Source: Molanna angustata
Lineage: Eukaryota > Arthropoda > Insecta > Trichoptera > Molannidae
Length of the DNA stretch: 64,000 nt
Direction: 5' to 3'
Assembly (NCBI GenBank): GCA_963576475.1
Contig: OY754980.1
Location: 1,483,567 to 1,547,566 of the forward strand
How positions within the stretch are numbered: position 1 is the first letter of the stretch; each line of letters starts with the position of its first letter. Position numbers and translations under genes: made by a program. Under the pieces are notes generated by a model. It saw only the letters and a program-made list of their open reading frames with translations, did no database searches and was not told the origin of the DNA. Below, one piece after another: positions 39,801 through 48,139 of the stretch.

Positions 39801-42800
39801 ATTCAATCTTAGTCTGGAATACGTCATTCGTAAAACATTCCACAGTAACGCAAATCCTAACATATACTTCCAAAGCAGCCAGATAGTAGGATACGCGGAT
39901 GACCTCAACATAGTGGCAAGATCATTGACAGCTGTAAGAGAGGTTCTTGAACCATTGGAAACAACAGCATATGAGGTTGGATTGGAAATTAATGAAAGCA
40001 AGACGAAACTAATGAAACAATCCAAAAACTCAAGAAATAACCCTCTACGCAGCATTCAGTTTGGGGATCGAAACTTCGAGGTAGTTGATGAATTTTCTTA
40101 CCTGGGGTCCACCATAACCAAGGAAAATGAAGACCACATAGAAATAATAAGAAGGATCACAACTGGTAACAAAACATTCTTCTCTCTGCTCCCGGTGCTT
40201 AAATCAAAAAGTGTTCACAGAAAAACAAAAATCACCCTGTATAAGACTATAATAAGAACAGTGGTGACATACGGGAGCGAAGCGTGGACGATGACAGCAA
40301 GATCCGCAGAGATGCTGGATACATTTGAGAGGAGATTGCTACGGAAAATACTGGGACCCGTGAATGATGGAGAAGCTTGGAGAATAAGGTATAATGATGA
40401 AATATACAGCATCTATAGACTCCTAGGCTCTCTGTACATGCTAGACTGAGCAGGCTGAGATGGGCTGGGCATGTACAGAGAATGCCGTCATCACGGGCAC
40501 CCAAGAGGATCCTTGAGGGACATCCGGGTGGAAGAAGAAAGGTCGGCAGACCCAGGCTGCGATGGGAGGATGAAGTGAAAAGGGATGCGGAACAATTACT
40601 GCAAGTGGCAGACTGGAGGACAGCAGCGGTAGACAGGAGGAGTTGGAGGCGACAATTGATGGAGGCCAAGGCTCGATATGGGCTGTAGAGCCATCGGAAG
40701 AAGAAGAAGAATTTAAAATAAAAAACTTTTTAATTATTCTACTTCAAATTTTATTTGATTAGGTACTAGCGAAATCCAGCAATCTTCGTATTACCTGTGT
40801 ATAATTAAAAGAGGTCCATCTTTATGTAATCTGAAATTTCTAATTATAATTCTGTCCCTTAAGTCCCCTCTGTCATTTTTTTTAAAGTATGATTACAACC
40901 TTATACCATTCCCTAAACTACGCATAAATGTTTGTGCTATAGGTGAACAAAATTGGTCATAGCAGGAATCAAACTCCCGACCACTGGATCACTAACCCAG
41001 CGTGCTAACCGCACTCCCACCACTCATCTCACTTCAATCAATATTTTTGATACATTTCTTCTAATCTAGGAATAAACATAAATAAAAGTGTAAATCAAAT
41101 GCTTAATAAACGGAGGTGACCATCGCACCAATCTTGTGCCAACCTAATAAGTGATGCCACATCCGGAGTCCAAAACCGAAAAATTATTTTCAAGATTCTT
41201 CTTCTTATCAGCGTAATGTCATCCACTCCTGGACGGATGCCTCCTCAATCTTCTTCTAAGCCACTCTATCTTGTGCTTTCTTTATGCATCCAATTCACAG
41301 CAGCATGACAGTTGATATCTTTATTGACAAACATTTTTTCAACATCTCAATAGAGAAGAAGTAGGGATATTGTAGAAGAACCATGAACTTGAGGCACCTA
41401 CAGGGCTTACGACCTGTCATTGGCTGGTTTACGTGATCACTTTATGCGCTTGCGCAACGTTCACCACATACACCAGTCGATGACAGGTCGTAAGCCCTGT
41501 AGGTGCCTCGAGTTCATGGTTCTTCTACAATATCCCTACTTCGTCTCTATTGAGATGTTGAAAAAATGTTTGTCAATAAAAATATCATTTGACTCCCGAA
41601 AGGGAAAAAATCCAATGTTTGCGTATATGCAATTAAAAAAGAATATTCGACAGTTGATATCATCGTTCCTCCATCTCATTTGTGGTCTCCCAACCTATCT
41701 GGTTGTCATTCACTATCACTATCCTTGGCTTGGAATGCAGTTTTTAACATTATAGTGCTTTATTTTTTTCGATAACTGAATGTATTTTTAGGGAATATAT
41801 TTTCTATTATATGTATTTTTAGGAAATGTATTTTCTATTGTATGTACCTATCTACATATTTTATTTTATATTGCTTCTTGGGCAACTAACAGGCACTATG
41901 TCAAATATTAATTTAACACGCACCAAATAACAAGTTGCCACATTCTGGAGACTTACGATATTAATCGTCTCACAGATCCAGACTGTAGACACAATTAAAA
42001 ACTGTGTCTCCACCGGGAATCGAACGCGGGACCCTTGGATCAGCAGTTAGACACCTAACCAACTGAGCCACGAAGGCCGACATATAAAACAAAACTGAAA
42101 TAGCATAAAACTTATCAGTGAATTTGGTTTCCCTCTTTAGACATGTAAGAAGCTCAAAATATTGACAATAATGTATATTATAATCCTGCATCAATTGGTG
42201 ATATATGAGAATAAATATTTAAAAATAAGATAATATCCAGACAAGTACAACTTACATGATAACATGATGGAGGTAATACAATAAATAATTCTGGCCGTCC
42301 CATTGACACAATGTCAGTATGAAACACAATTGATTGTATTAAATGATTAATAAATAATATCGACGGTAATGCTCCGATTATTTGGACACCAATATCTGAA
42401 AATAACACAAATATCTAACAATGACAAGATATCTACCAAAATCTAAGCTTTAGAAGAATAACCATTTTAATGTTGTATTTTTATACTTTGCAAGTTGCCT
42501 ACACTGTGTTGTCTGGCATTCGATAATGGTAATACATCCATAAACATTAACATTTCCACCATATAAACATACCTTTTATCAAAAATTATTTTTTATGGGA
42601 ATCGCATCATCAGTATGTTTTGTAAAAATGATTGTTAAAGTGTTATTCCAACAACTATTTTTGTTGTTCTTATAATGTCATCTATGTGACTATTGCATTC
42701 ACTATAACTCTTTTTGTGTTGATAAGCTTGCTAAAATTTTAAATATTCACTATTCTGTATATTCACATAGACTGCTTTTATACATAAATTTAAAATTTTA

Positions 42801-45800
42801 CTGTTTTTGGGGTATGTAATAAAATTACTTTTATTTTTATTACTTTGTGACGAATACTACATAATTAATTCATCCAACATATATTCTTTTTTTAATTGCA
42901 TATACGCAAACATTGGATTTTTTTCCCTGTCGGGAGTCAAATGATATTTTTATTGCCAATAACATCTCAATGGAGATGAAGTTGGGATATTATAGAAGAA
43001 CCAGGAACTCAGGCACCTACAGGGCTTACGAACTGTCATCGGCTGGTTTATGTGATCACTTTATGCGCTTGCGCAACGTTCACCAATTATGCCTTTATTG
43101 AGTTCTGGCGCAGTTCAGAGGTGACATCTGTGCGAGACACCGTCACTTCATTTACAAGGACTGTTTTTTTTTTATTTTTATTTTTTATTTTATTTTACCA
43201 AGGACAGCACACAGTACATGCATACAATTATTGAAATTAAATAAATAAAAATAACATGTACCTCTTACGTACTATACCTAATATCAAAATAATACAACAA
43301 AAAAAGTGTGAATTAATGGGGTGCGCGCATGAGAGAAGAGTAATACATGTGTGAGTGAAAGAGATATCTAGAAAGAGTGTGAGTGTGTGGGTGTGTATGT
43401 GTGTGTGTGAGAGAGGGTGTGCATGTGTGTGTAGACGAACATATATTGACAGATTCATGATTTGGGAAGAAAAAGAAAATATATTGCTGAGGGTGGTTGG
43501 GAAAAATAAAATTAATCAGTACCTAATTGTTATAATGTCACGATGTTAGATATAAGTTTATTTTTGAATGTTATATGTGAATCGAAAAATATGTCTAAGT
43601 CGGCATTTTTTTCGTAAGAGTTAAATAAGTTTATCATTCTGTTAATCGGAGCGTTTTTGGAAGCATTTGTTTTACAGATATTGGAGAAGAAAAGTGACGT
43701 ATGTCTTGTCCGGCGAGTAGATGTATTAAATTTGATATTGGTAAGAATTTCATGACATTCTATGTTTCCATTTAGTATACTATGAAGGAACATAAGGTCT
43801 GAAATTGTGCGTCGCGTGGTCAAAGAAGTTAGTATAGTAGGTTGGTAAGTACCTATTGTTACAACGGTAGTTTGAATATTTAATGAATTTATTCTGAATT
43901 TGATCCAACGAGTGAATGTAAACCTTGTACTGGGGATTCCATATAGTTGATGCGTACTCAAGTTGACCTCTGACAAGAGAGCAATATAATTGTTTTAATG
44001 TATTGGGATTTTTAAAGTATTTGCTGATTCTAAATATAAAGCCTAACATTTTATAAGATTTGTTTACTATAATTTCAATATGTTTGTCGAAGAGAAGTTT
44101 TGAATCAAGGTGTACGCCAAGATCTTTGCAGTCTGTTTTCGTCGGTAAAACTACATTGTTCAGTTTATAATTGTATTTTACAACTTTTGTCTTCCTAGTG
44201 AAGGATATAGAAAAACACTTGGATATATTTAAGGAAAGATAATTTTCATTGCAATAAACGGATAAACGTTCCAAATCCTTCTGTAGATCGGCACAATCAG
44301 AGCAATTTGAGATTGTTTTGAAAATTTTCATGTCATCGGCAAATAATAATACTTGACTACTGTAAAAGCATTTTCCGATGTCATTTATGTAAATATTAAA
44401 GAGAAGGGGACCTAAATGAGATCCCTGGGGGACTCCAGATGTCACGCTAATACATTTAGAAGAATGTCCGTTAACCAAGGTTATTTGGTGTCTATTATCA
44501 ATATATGATTTAAGCCACCTAAATAGGTCACCATGTATACCTATCAATGACAATTTATGCAAGAGAGTTGGGTGATTTACGCGGTCAAATGCTTTGGCAT
44601 AGTCAGTATATATAGCATCTATTTGCAGTCTCTGATCCATTTTATCATGAAGATAACTAGTAAATTGGGCTAAATTAGTGGTGGTAGAACGTTTTCTCAT
44701 AAAACCGTGTTGATCAGTGGTGATATATGAAGATATTTTACTATAAACTGTTGCTTTCATTGTTTACAAATTAATCAACTTCTCAATAGATGGCGTTACA
44801 AAAAGGTTTCTTCGTTACCTCATAGATGGCAATAGTATAATTTCGTATTATTCAGGTGAAATGTTTACACATTATTTAAATGCCTATATAGAACTTTCAA
44901 AAATTACATTGATAAGGGAACTCAATAAAGGCATAATTGGTGAACGTTGCGCAAGCGCATTAAGTGATCACGTAAACCAGCCGATGACAGGTTGTAAGGC
45001 CTGTAGGTGCCTGAGTTCCTGGTTCTTCTATAATATCCCAACTTCGTCTCTAATTGAGATGTTATTGTCAGTAAAAATAATTTATCCATCTTACATCTGA
45101 CAACATTGAGAAAATTTTACCAATGCAGAGATAAAAAAGGAGTTATTAAGTGAAACGGTTTGTAACTTCTTCTGAATACCAAAATACGTAAACACCTCGT
45201 CAGCAAAGAGGATCTTAAGGGTATTTTTATTTTGTATGTTTATATAGCCTCAGATATTTTAAATAATAGGTAAAGGTGGCCCCTTGTATTTTAGTCTCTT
45301 ATTAATAACATATATAGATAGGTATGCATAATTTACCTTCCCAAGGTACAACTTTGATTCCTTTTAAAAGTGAATCTACTCTACTTCCACTGTCCATTCT
45401 ATCCTGAAATGCAAATTTTCCCATAGCTAAAAAATCTTCATTGTAATAATCTATTTTTCCAGGATATTCTTCTTGTAATTTCTGTAACAAAGTAAATACT
45501 ATTATGTCATCTTCAAAAAATAACAGATAAATCGCAGATTGCATTAAAAAATCTGTCAAATTTAAAAATAAACTTATAATAAGCACACAAATTTAAAAGA
45601 AGAAAAAAGTTGTAGGTCTCTCATGCGCTTTTGATCTCATACTCAAATTGATATAGTTAATTGTGACTGAATTAACCTAATCTTATATATTGAGTGAAAT
45701 ATATTATAACCTTTATACTATTTTCATAGTAAGAAGAAACCTCATATAGGTTTAGATGATCAACTCCAAATTCCAATAACTCTTTGGTAAGACACCCAAA

Positions 45801-46169
45801 TCCAGGATTCACCTCCACAATGGGACAGTCTGTTTTCAACTTATCTCCGATGTATTTAACAATATATTTTGCTGTAGGCTTCGCTACGAGATAAAGTGAT
45901 TCAGGGTTACATTGATGAACTTTCAATAAATATGGAGAAACCTTTGAAATAGTTTGTTTCAAATCATCATTCGATGATAAATAAGTTAAAAGTTTCTTGT
46001 TCCGGGAAGTTACATTGATTTTGTTGCTATCTTGCGCCTTTTTATTTGTTGAATCCGCTGTTTTCGAACGTTTCTTTATAGCTACTGTAGAACAGAATCT
46101 TTTAAAACCAGAAGATAAGTTTATTTTACTGAAAGTATTCTTACGAATAACTACCATGAGCGATGCCAT
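33851..46169 (-). CDS. mtTFB2: Mitochondrial transcription factor B2 / dimethyladenosine transferase 2
   Basis: Exons in transcript order are 46169-45711, 45481-45337, 42395-42256, 36590-36420, 35739-35591, 35005-34841 and 34004-33851. All phases agree, giving 460 residues and a TAA stop. The protein acts in mitochondria: TFB2M helps the mitochondrial RNA polymerase melt promoters and descends from rRNA adenine dimethylases. A basic N-terminus (RKNTFSKINLSSGFKRF) suits a transit peptide. The SAM-binding motif is VEVNPGFGCLTKELLE (~118-133), followed by NLYE (~140). KVVPWEDIG (~197) stands where related proteins have their catalytic NxPxY-type motif, which is altered as usual for TFB2. LYLIHCVVKKDLP and LLWFFFKQHLL are conserved C-terminal blocks. 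Exon 5 uses the upstream of two AG acceptors because only that keeps frame. The exon 6 donor (GTCAAT) is weak, but splicing there restores FKRFISWPEF. Confidence 0.9.
34112..34395 (+). mobile_element. SINE family II copy split by a small fold-back element
   Basis: The head CCTTGGTGGCTCAGTATGCG and tail CTCCAGAATGTGGCAACTTG match family II, but about 110 bases in the middle belong to a separate fold-back element (34222-34332). It lies in the last mtTFB2 intron, antisense to the gene. Confidence 0.75.
34222..34332. mobile_element. Fold-back element nested in the SINE
   Basis: CTTACTATTTGCAACATGAC near the left returns as GCCAAGTTGCAAATAGTAAG at the right, and the interior TGACACTTAACCAG pairs with CTGGCTAAGTGTAG. 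A second, more decayed copy occurs at about 51455-51552. There is no coding capacity. Confidence 0.7.
34400..34800. repeat. Retrotransposon-tail-like block with (TG)n
   Basis: In the last mtTFB2 intron, an AAACAAATCCATACAA lead is followed by GTGAGGGTGTGTGTATGCAT and then TTAGTTGCCTGAAAAGCAAT, the SINE family II tail. Its general build resembles the 3'UTR of the non-LTR copy at 43155-44760. Class is uncertain. Confidence 0.35.
35060..35420 (+). pseudogene. Non-LTR RT C-terminal fragment, split by a MITE
   Basis: Outside the MITE at 35136-35343, the plus strand reads VFKALNDLVPHYIQA and continues across the insertion as LCQRIIPSGRQLTLRSS. This is the conserved ALNxLxPxYIxxL...R.LRSS block of CR1/L2-type reverse transcriptase tails. 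It is a 5'- and 3'-truncated relic in mtTFB2 intron 5. Confidence 0.65.
35136..35343. mobile_element. 208-bp MITE with perfect 9-bp target duplication
   Basis: The ends GGATAGCCTAGTCTTCACAC and its complement GTGAAGACTAGGCTATCC form terminal inverted repeats of about 60 bases, continuing through ACCATTTTT and AACCTACAAAAGTTTGGTAA. TATTCAGGC is duplicated exactly at both sides (35127-35135 and 35344-35352). A 9-bp duplication and long inverted repeats fit a Mutator-like non-autonomous element, but other superfamilies are possible. Confidence 0.88.
35840..36025 (-). mobile_element. Family IV repeat with (CATT)n end
   Basis: CATTCATTCATACCATCAAG, CAATGTGGGGTAACCAGCGA, AGTCTCATCTCACCTTAAAA and AATGGGTGGTGAACCTCATT recur at 47118-47330 (same strand) and 47878-48066 (opposite strand). 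The tetranucleotide end marks the 3' side of a retroposon-like family. It lies in mtTFB2 intron 4. Confidence 0.7.
36892..37016 (+). mobile_element. SINE family I copy with a deleted B-box region
   Basis: The head GATGGGAGGTGGCAGAGCGG is joined directly to GATTTCATTCACCTATAGCA. The B-box half of the tRNA-like head is missing relative to the copy at 4661. The end GTTACAAGGACATATTCATT is intact. Confidence 0.75.
37430..40712 (+). mobile_element. Nearly full-length RTE-type retrotransposon in mtTFB2 intron 3
   Basis: About 3.3 kb with a GC-richer 5' leader, a short N-terminal coding part, an AP-endonuclease domain, a reverse transcriptase domain, the GRPRLRWEDEV tail and a terminal GAAGAAGAAGAAG run. 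It lies antisense to mtTFB2. The low number of disablements (three in-frame stops plus one frameshift by eye) points to a fairly young insertion compared with the other RTE scraps in this window. Confidence 0.9.
37573..40688 (+). pseudogene. RTE endonuclease-reverse transcriptase ORF, disabled
   Basis: The polyprotein nicks target DNA and copies its own RNA there. It starts at 37573 (MASLRRHKTGTPHLREG). AP-endonuclease motifs follow: NVRTLYRSG, QETRWLG, VIGDLNAKIG, HHNQIDHILI and the catalytic SDHYMVV (~38478). Reverse transcriptase motifs are KAPGIDNMPSELLK, HRGISLLSTAYKLL, LFIDFKQAYDSI, GLKQGDGLAP and YADDLNI (~39892). A tail with YGSEAW, RRLLRKILGP and GRPRLRWEDEV ends EAKARYGL. Breaks are a TGA after KIGT (37792), a TGA in the THAL/VAFIVDE region (37963), a TGA after KLRKL (38809) and a frameshift near 40440. 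The copy cannot encode one intact protein, but its relatives are clearly autonomous elements. Confidence 0.88.
40762..40880 (+). repeat. Un-expanded relative of element E
   Basis: TACTAGCGAAATCCAGCAAT, TCTTCGTATTACCTGTGTAT and CTGTCCCTTAAGTCCCCTCT correspond to the left part of element E (about 268-385), where the minisatellite begins. Here there is no tandem expansion. Confidence 0.6.
40890..41026 (-). mobile_element. SINE family I copy
   Basis: The reversed tRNA-like head ends AGCGTGCTAACCGCACTCCC. Its B-box region reads GAATCAAACTCCCGACCACT, with the family body CATTCCCTAAACTACGCATA. It is in mtTFB2 intron 3. Confidence 0.8.
41197..41740 (-). mobile_element. RTE-type 3' end, split by a fold-back element
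   Basis: CTTCTTCTTATCAGCG, then TCATCCACTCCTGGACGG and CTTCTAAGCCACTCTATCTT, is the reversed C-terminus of an RTE element. After the fold-back insertion at 41320-41648 it resumes with CCATCTCATTTGTGGTCTCC and CCTATCTGGTTGTCATTCAC, corresponding to the VGRPQMRWRDDI region on the minus strand. Confidence 0.7.
41320..41648. mobile_element. Fold-back element C with 13-bp target duplication
   Basis: Arms of about 108 bases (from TTTATTGACAAACATTTTTT to the complementary end near 41580) surround a ~45-base loop containing TTATGCGCTTGCGCAACG. A 68-base single-copy extension (TTTGACTCCCGAAAGGG to GAATATTC) lies on one side. GACAGTTGATATC is duplicated exactly at 41307-41319 and 41649-41661. A 13-bp duplication is long for a DNA transposon and more typical of retroposition. 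Confidence 0.85.
41862..42081 (-). mobile_element. SINE family II copy
   Basis: The reversed head is CAACTGAGCCACGAAGGCCG with a B-box region GGGAATCGAACGCGGGACCC. The body holds CAAATAACAAGTTGCCACAT, and the tail TTGCTTCTTGGGCAACTAAC is next to TTTATTTTAT. It is in mtTFB2 intron 3. Confidence 0.85.
43155..44770 (-). mobile_element. 5'-truncated CR1/Jockey-type non-LTR retrotransposon
   Basis: The element reads on the minus strand from about 44770 and ends in an A-rich tail at about 43161-43200 (TTTTTATTTTATTTTAC on +). A 3'UTR with a (TG)n stretch lies at about 43378-43430. The 5' part, including the endonuclease, is missing. It appears to have inserted into the loop of fold-back element D. 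Confidence 0.8.
43530..44760 (-). pseudogene. Non-LTR reverse transcriptase, truncated and frameshifted
   Basis: The frame from 44760 holds the RT core: QHGFMRKRSTTTNL, IYTDYAKAFDRVNHPTLL, the GVPQGSHLGPLLFNIYIND block, LLFADDMKIF with the catalytic ADD, SKCFSISF, and the thumb region GQLEYASTIWNPQY. A frameshift near 43810-43850 moves the C-terminus to another frame (TTRRTISDLMFLHSILNG to NIVTL, stop at 43530). No endonuclease domain remains. The motif set is CR1/Jockey-like. It is antisense to nothing: it lies on the same strand as mtTFB2, within its second intron. Confidence 0.85.
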
Positions 46170-46799
46170 TTAAAACATGAATATACAAAAACTTATTATT
46201 TAAGTTTTCAAACCTTTGTTATGATTAAAATTTAAAATGTCAAAGCTCGAAACCTCAGACAAATAAATGCCTCAAACCTAAATGTCAAAAAAACATTGGT
46301 TCTTAAAGAATATAAAAAGATAAATCATTAACTACTGTTGCAATCCAAACATAGCTGCTTTAAATATTTGCACAAAAAAAAAGAAAAAATGTAGCAAATC
46401 AAATGCAAAAAAAATATAATAATATTATAGTTACAATCGTTAAAACATAAAAAGAAAATTTTGAAAATTCATTTATGTTTACATTTTTAAAATTTTCATC
46501 TTGTTTCATATTTATTATATGCGACCACAACTAGAAATAGAAAAGAGATACTTTAGTGCGCAGTGCGCATCATAGAAAAGAGAAGTGCGCATCAGCATGT
46601 ACAACAAATGTCAAAAATAACGTGATAAATCATAGAAAAGAAATTGTGATAAATTTTTAAAATATAATATATTATATTTTTTATTGAATGTAATGAATCT
46701 ACTTACAGTGTGCAATGATTGTTCTTTACTTATAAATCATCCACTCGGAGTAATAAATCTATTTGGAATCTAAAATCTAATATGTACGCATTATTTATA

Positions 46800-46945
46800 T
46801 CTTGTATATGCTATATGAGACGCATGAAACGAAGCATGAATGTGGACGAAGCGAAGGATGCGTGCCAGAATAGAAAAAATGTGGCGTTCGGTTCTCTCTG
46901 CCTACCCCGCAAGGGACATGGTGTGATGGCATATATGTATGTATG
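46800..46945 (+). mobile_element. RTE-like retrotransposon 3' end (family III)
   Basis: GCATGAATGTGGACGAAGCG, GAATAGAAAAAATGTGGCGT and CTACCCCGCAAGGGACATGG form the reverse of the blocks at 7134, 10035 and 32313. The copy ends in TATGTATGTATGTG, the family's 3' simple repeat. Confidence 0.7.
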
Positions 46946-47117
46946 TGCATATTTTATTTTATCAATTTTCATGAATTGATGTTTTTGGGTTAAGTATAAT
47001 TATGGCTGCCATCCGTCCGGAATTCCCCGGATATGTCCTAGTTTACAGGGCGTCCGGAAGGCGTTTTCAAAAATTGTGCGGGTGAAACCCTGGCGCCTTT
47101 GTTACAGGAAAAATCCG

Positions 47118-47330
47118 TTTGATTCATTCATAGTACCACTCCATATTCCACAATGTGTGGTAACCATTGACAGGTGTGCAGGTGTGCATTTCCTTATAAA
47201 ATGAAGTATAAGACATGCGTGTATGCCCACCTACTAGTCTCGTCTCACCTAAAAAGCAAACATTCAGTACAAGTGGTAAACCTCATTGCTTAACTTTAAG
47301 AGATATTATTTTACCTGTTAGATTATCTGA
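47118..47330 (-). mobile_element. Family IV repeat
   Basis: TTCATTCATAGTACCACTCC, CAATGTGTGGTAACCATTGA and AGTCTCGTCTCACCTAAAAA match the copy at 35840 in the same orientation, with moderate divergence. Confidence 0.65.
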
Positions 47331-47877
47331 TTCTTACGAGACACCCGATAACCAGGATAATAGAAAAGAGTGGAAACACTTTTCTAAGCTTCTAGAAAAA
47401 ATATGAAAACACAAAGCCGAGTGAGCTGACATGTTTTATATTATTTTCAAAAGAAATCATATTCTGTTTGATTAAAAAGTAAAAAGAACTTAAAAAAAAA
47501 ACGGATACTTAATTTAAATTTAACTAACAAAATTACTTATAATTTGTTGAAACAATGTAGAATATACATTATTTATTTGAAAACAAAAAAAAAAAAAATA
47601 ATAATTTGTTTTTAATTTTATGCCAAAAGGAGAGTGTTTATAATTATATTTGTTACTTAGTATGAGAAGAGTGCATAATTTTATTTGTAAAGCTGTAGAG
47701 CTATATAAACAAATGAAAATAGATAAGATATTTTTTCCAGGGGTGGCGAAATAAAAAAAATTATTTCTCCCAAATGTAAAATGTTTTTAAAAATTTTGTC
47801 CGAAGTCAATAACTTAGGTCATGACAGCCCTAGGTATAATATACATTGCTACACAATTTATAAATTGTAAGCATCTC

Positions 47878-48066
47878 ACATAGTTCAGCAATGAGGTTCA
47901 CCACCCATTCTGAATGTAGTGCCTTTTTTGGTGAAACGAGACTGGTGTGTGGGTATACATAGATGTGTTGTTCTCCCTTTTATAAGGCAATGCACACCCG
48001 CACACCTTTCGCTGGTTACCCCACATTGTGGGATATGCCGTGATGGTATGAATGAATGAATGAATG
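47878..48066 (+). mobile_element. Family IV repeat just upstream of EEF1AKMT1
   Basis: This copy is reversed relative to those at 35840 and 47118. It contains CAATGAGGTTCACCACCCAT, CCCCACATTGTGGGATATGC and a (GAAT)n run ending about 75 bases before the EEF1AKMT1 start codon. It may therefore contribute to that gene's 5'UTR or promoter. Confidence 0.75.
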
Positions 48067-48139
48067 AATGTAATGTGCCTCATATGTTGAATTCTTATAG
48101 ATGGTCTTGTTTAATTATACATAATTTATTTTGTGAACA

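Larger units (their letters stand above)
42881..45076. mobile_element. Fold-back element D carrying an internal non-LTR retrotransposon
   Basis: The left arm (~42947-43105) and right arm (~44917-45076) are inverted copies of about 160 bases related to element C (CTTACGAACTGTCATCGGCT, TTATGCGCTTGCGCAACG). The 5' side includes the same extension text as C (TTTTTAATTGCATATACG). Imperfect ~20-bp flanks (42861-42880 versus 45077-45096, 16 of 20 matching) look like an old target duplication. The centre contains a minus-strand reverse transcriptase. All of this sits in mtTFB2 intron 2. Confidence 0.75.
46170..48139. other. Divergent spacer between mtTFB2 and EEF1AKMT1
   Basis: About 2 kb separates the two start codons. 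It contains a family III RTE tail (46800-46945) and two family IV repeats, leaving little unique sequence. A short tandem motif GTGCGCATCA...AGAAAAGAGA lies near 46557-46590. No clear core promoter was identified for either gene. Confidence 0.5.

Noticed and set aside
38133..40412. Several minus-strand frames across the RTE element
   Set aside because: They are antisense shadows of the endonuclease and reverse transcriptase coding sequence.
46380..46640. Possible shared bidirectional promoter of mtTFB2 and EEF1AKMT1
   Set aside because: No recognisable core promoter element stands out from the AT-rich sequence, and transposon tails separate it from EEF1AKMT1.
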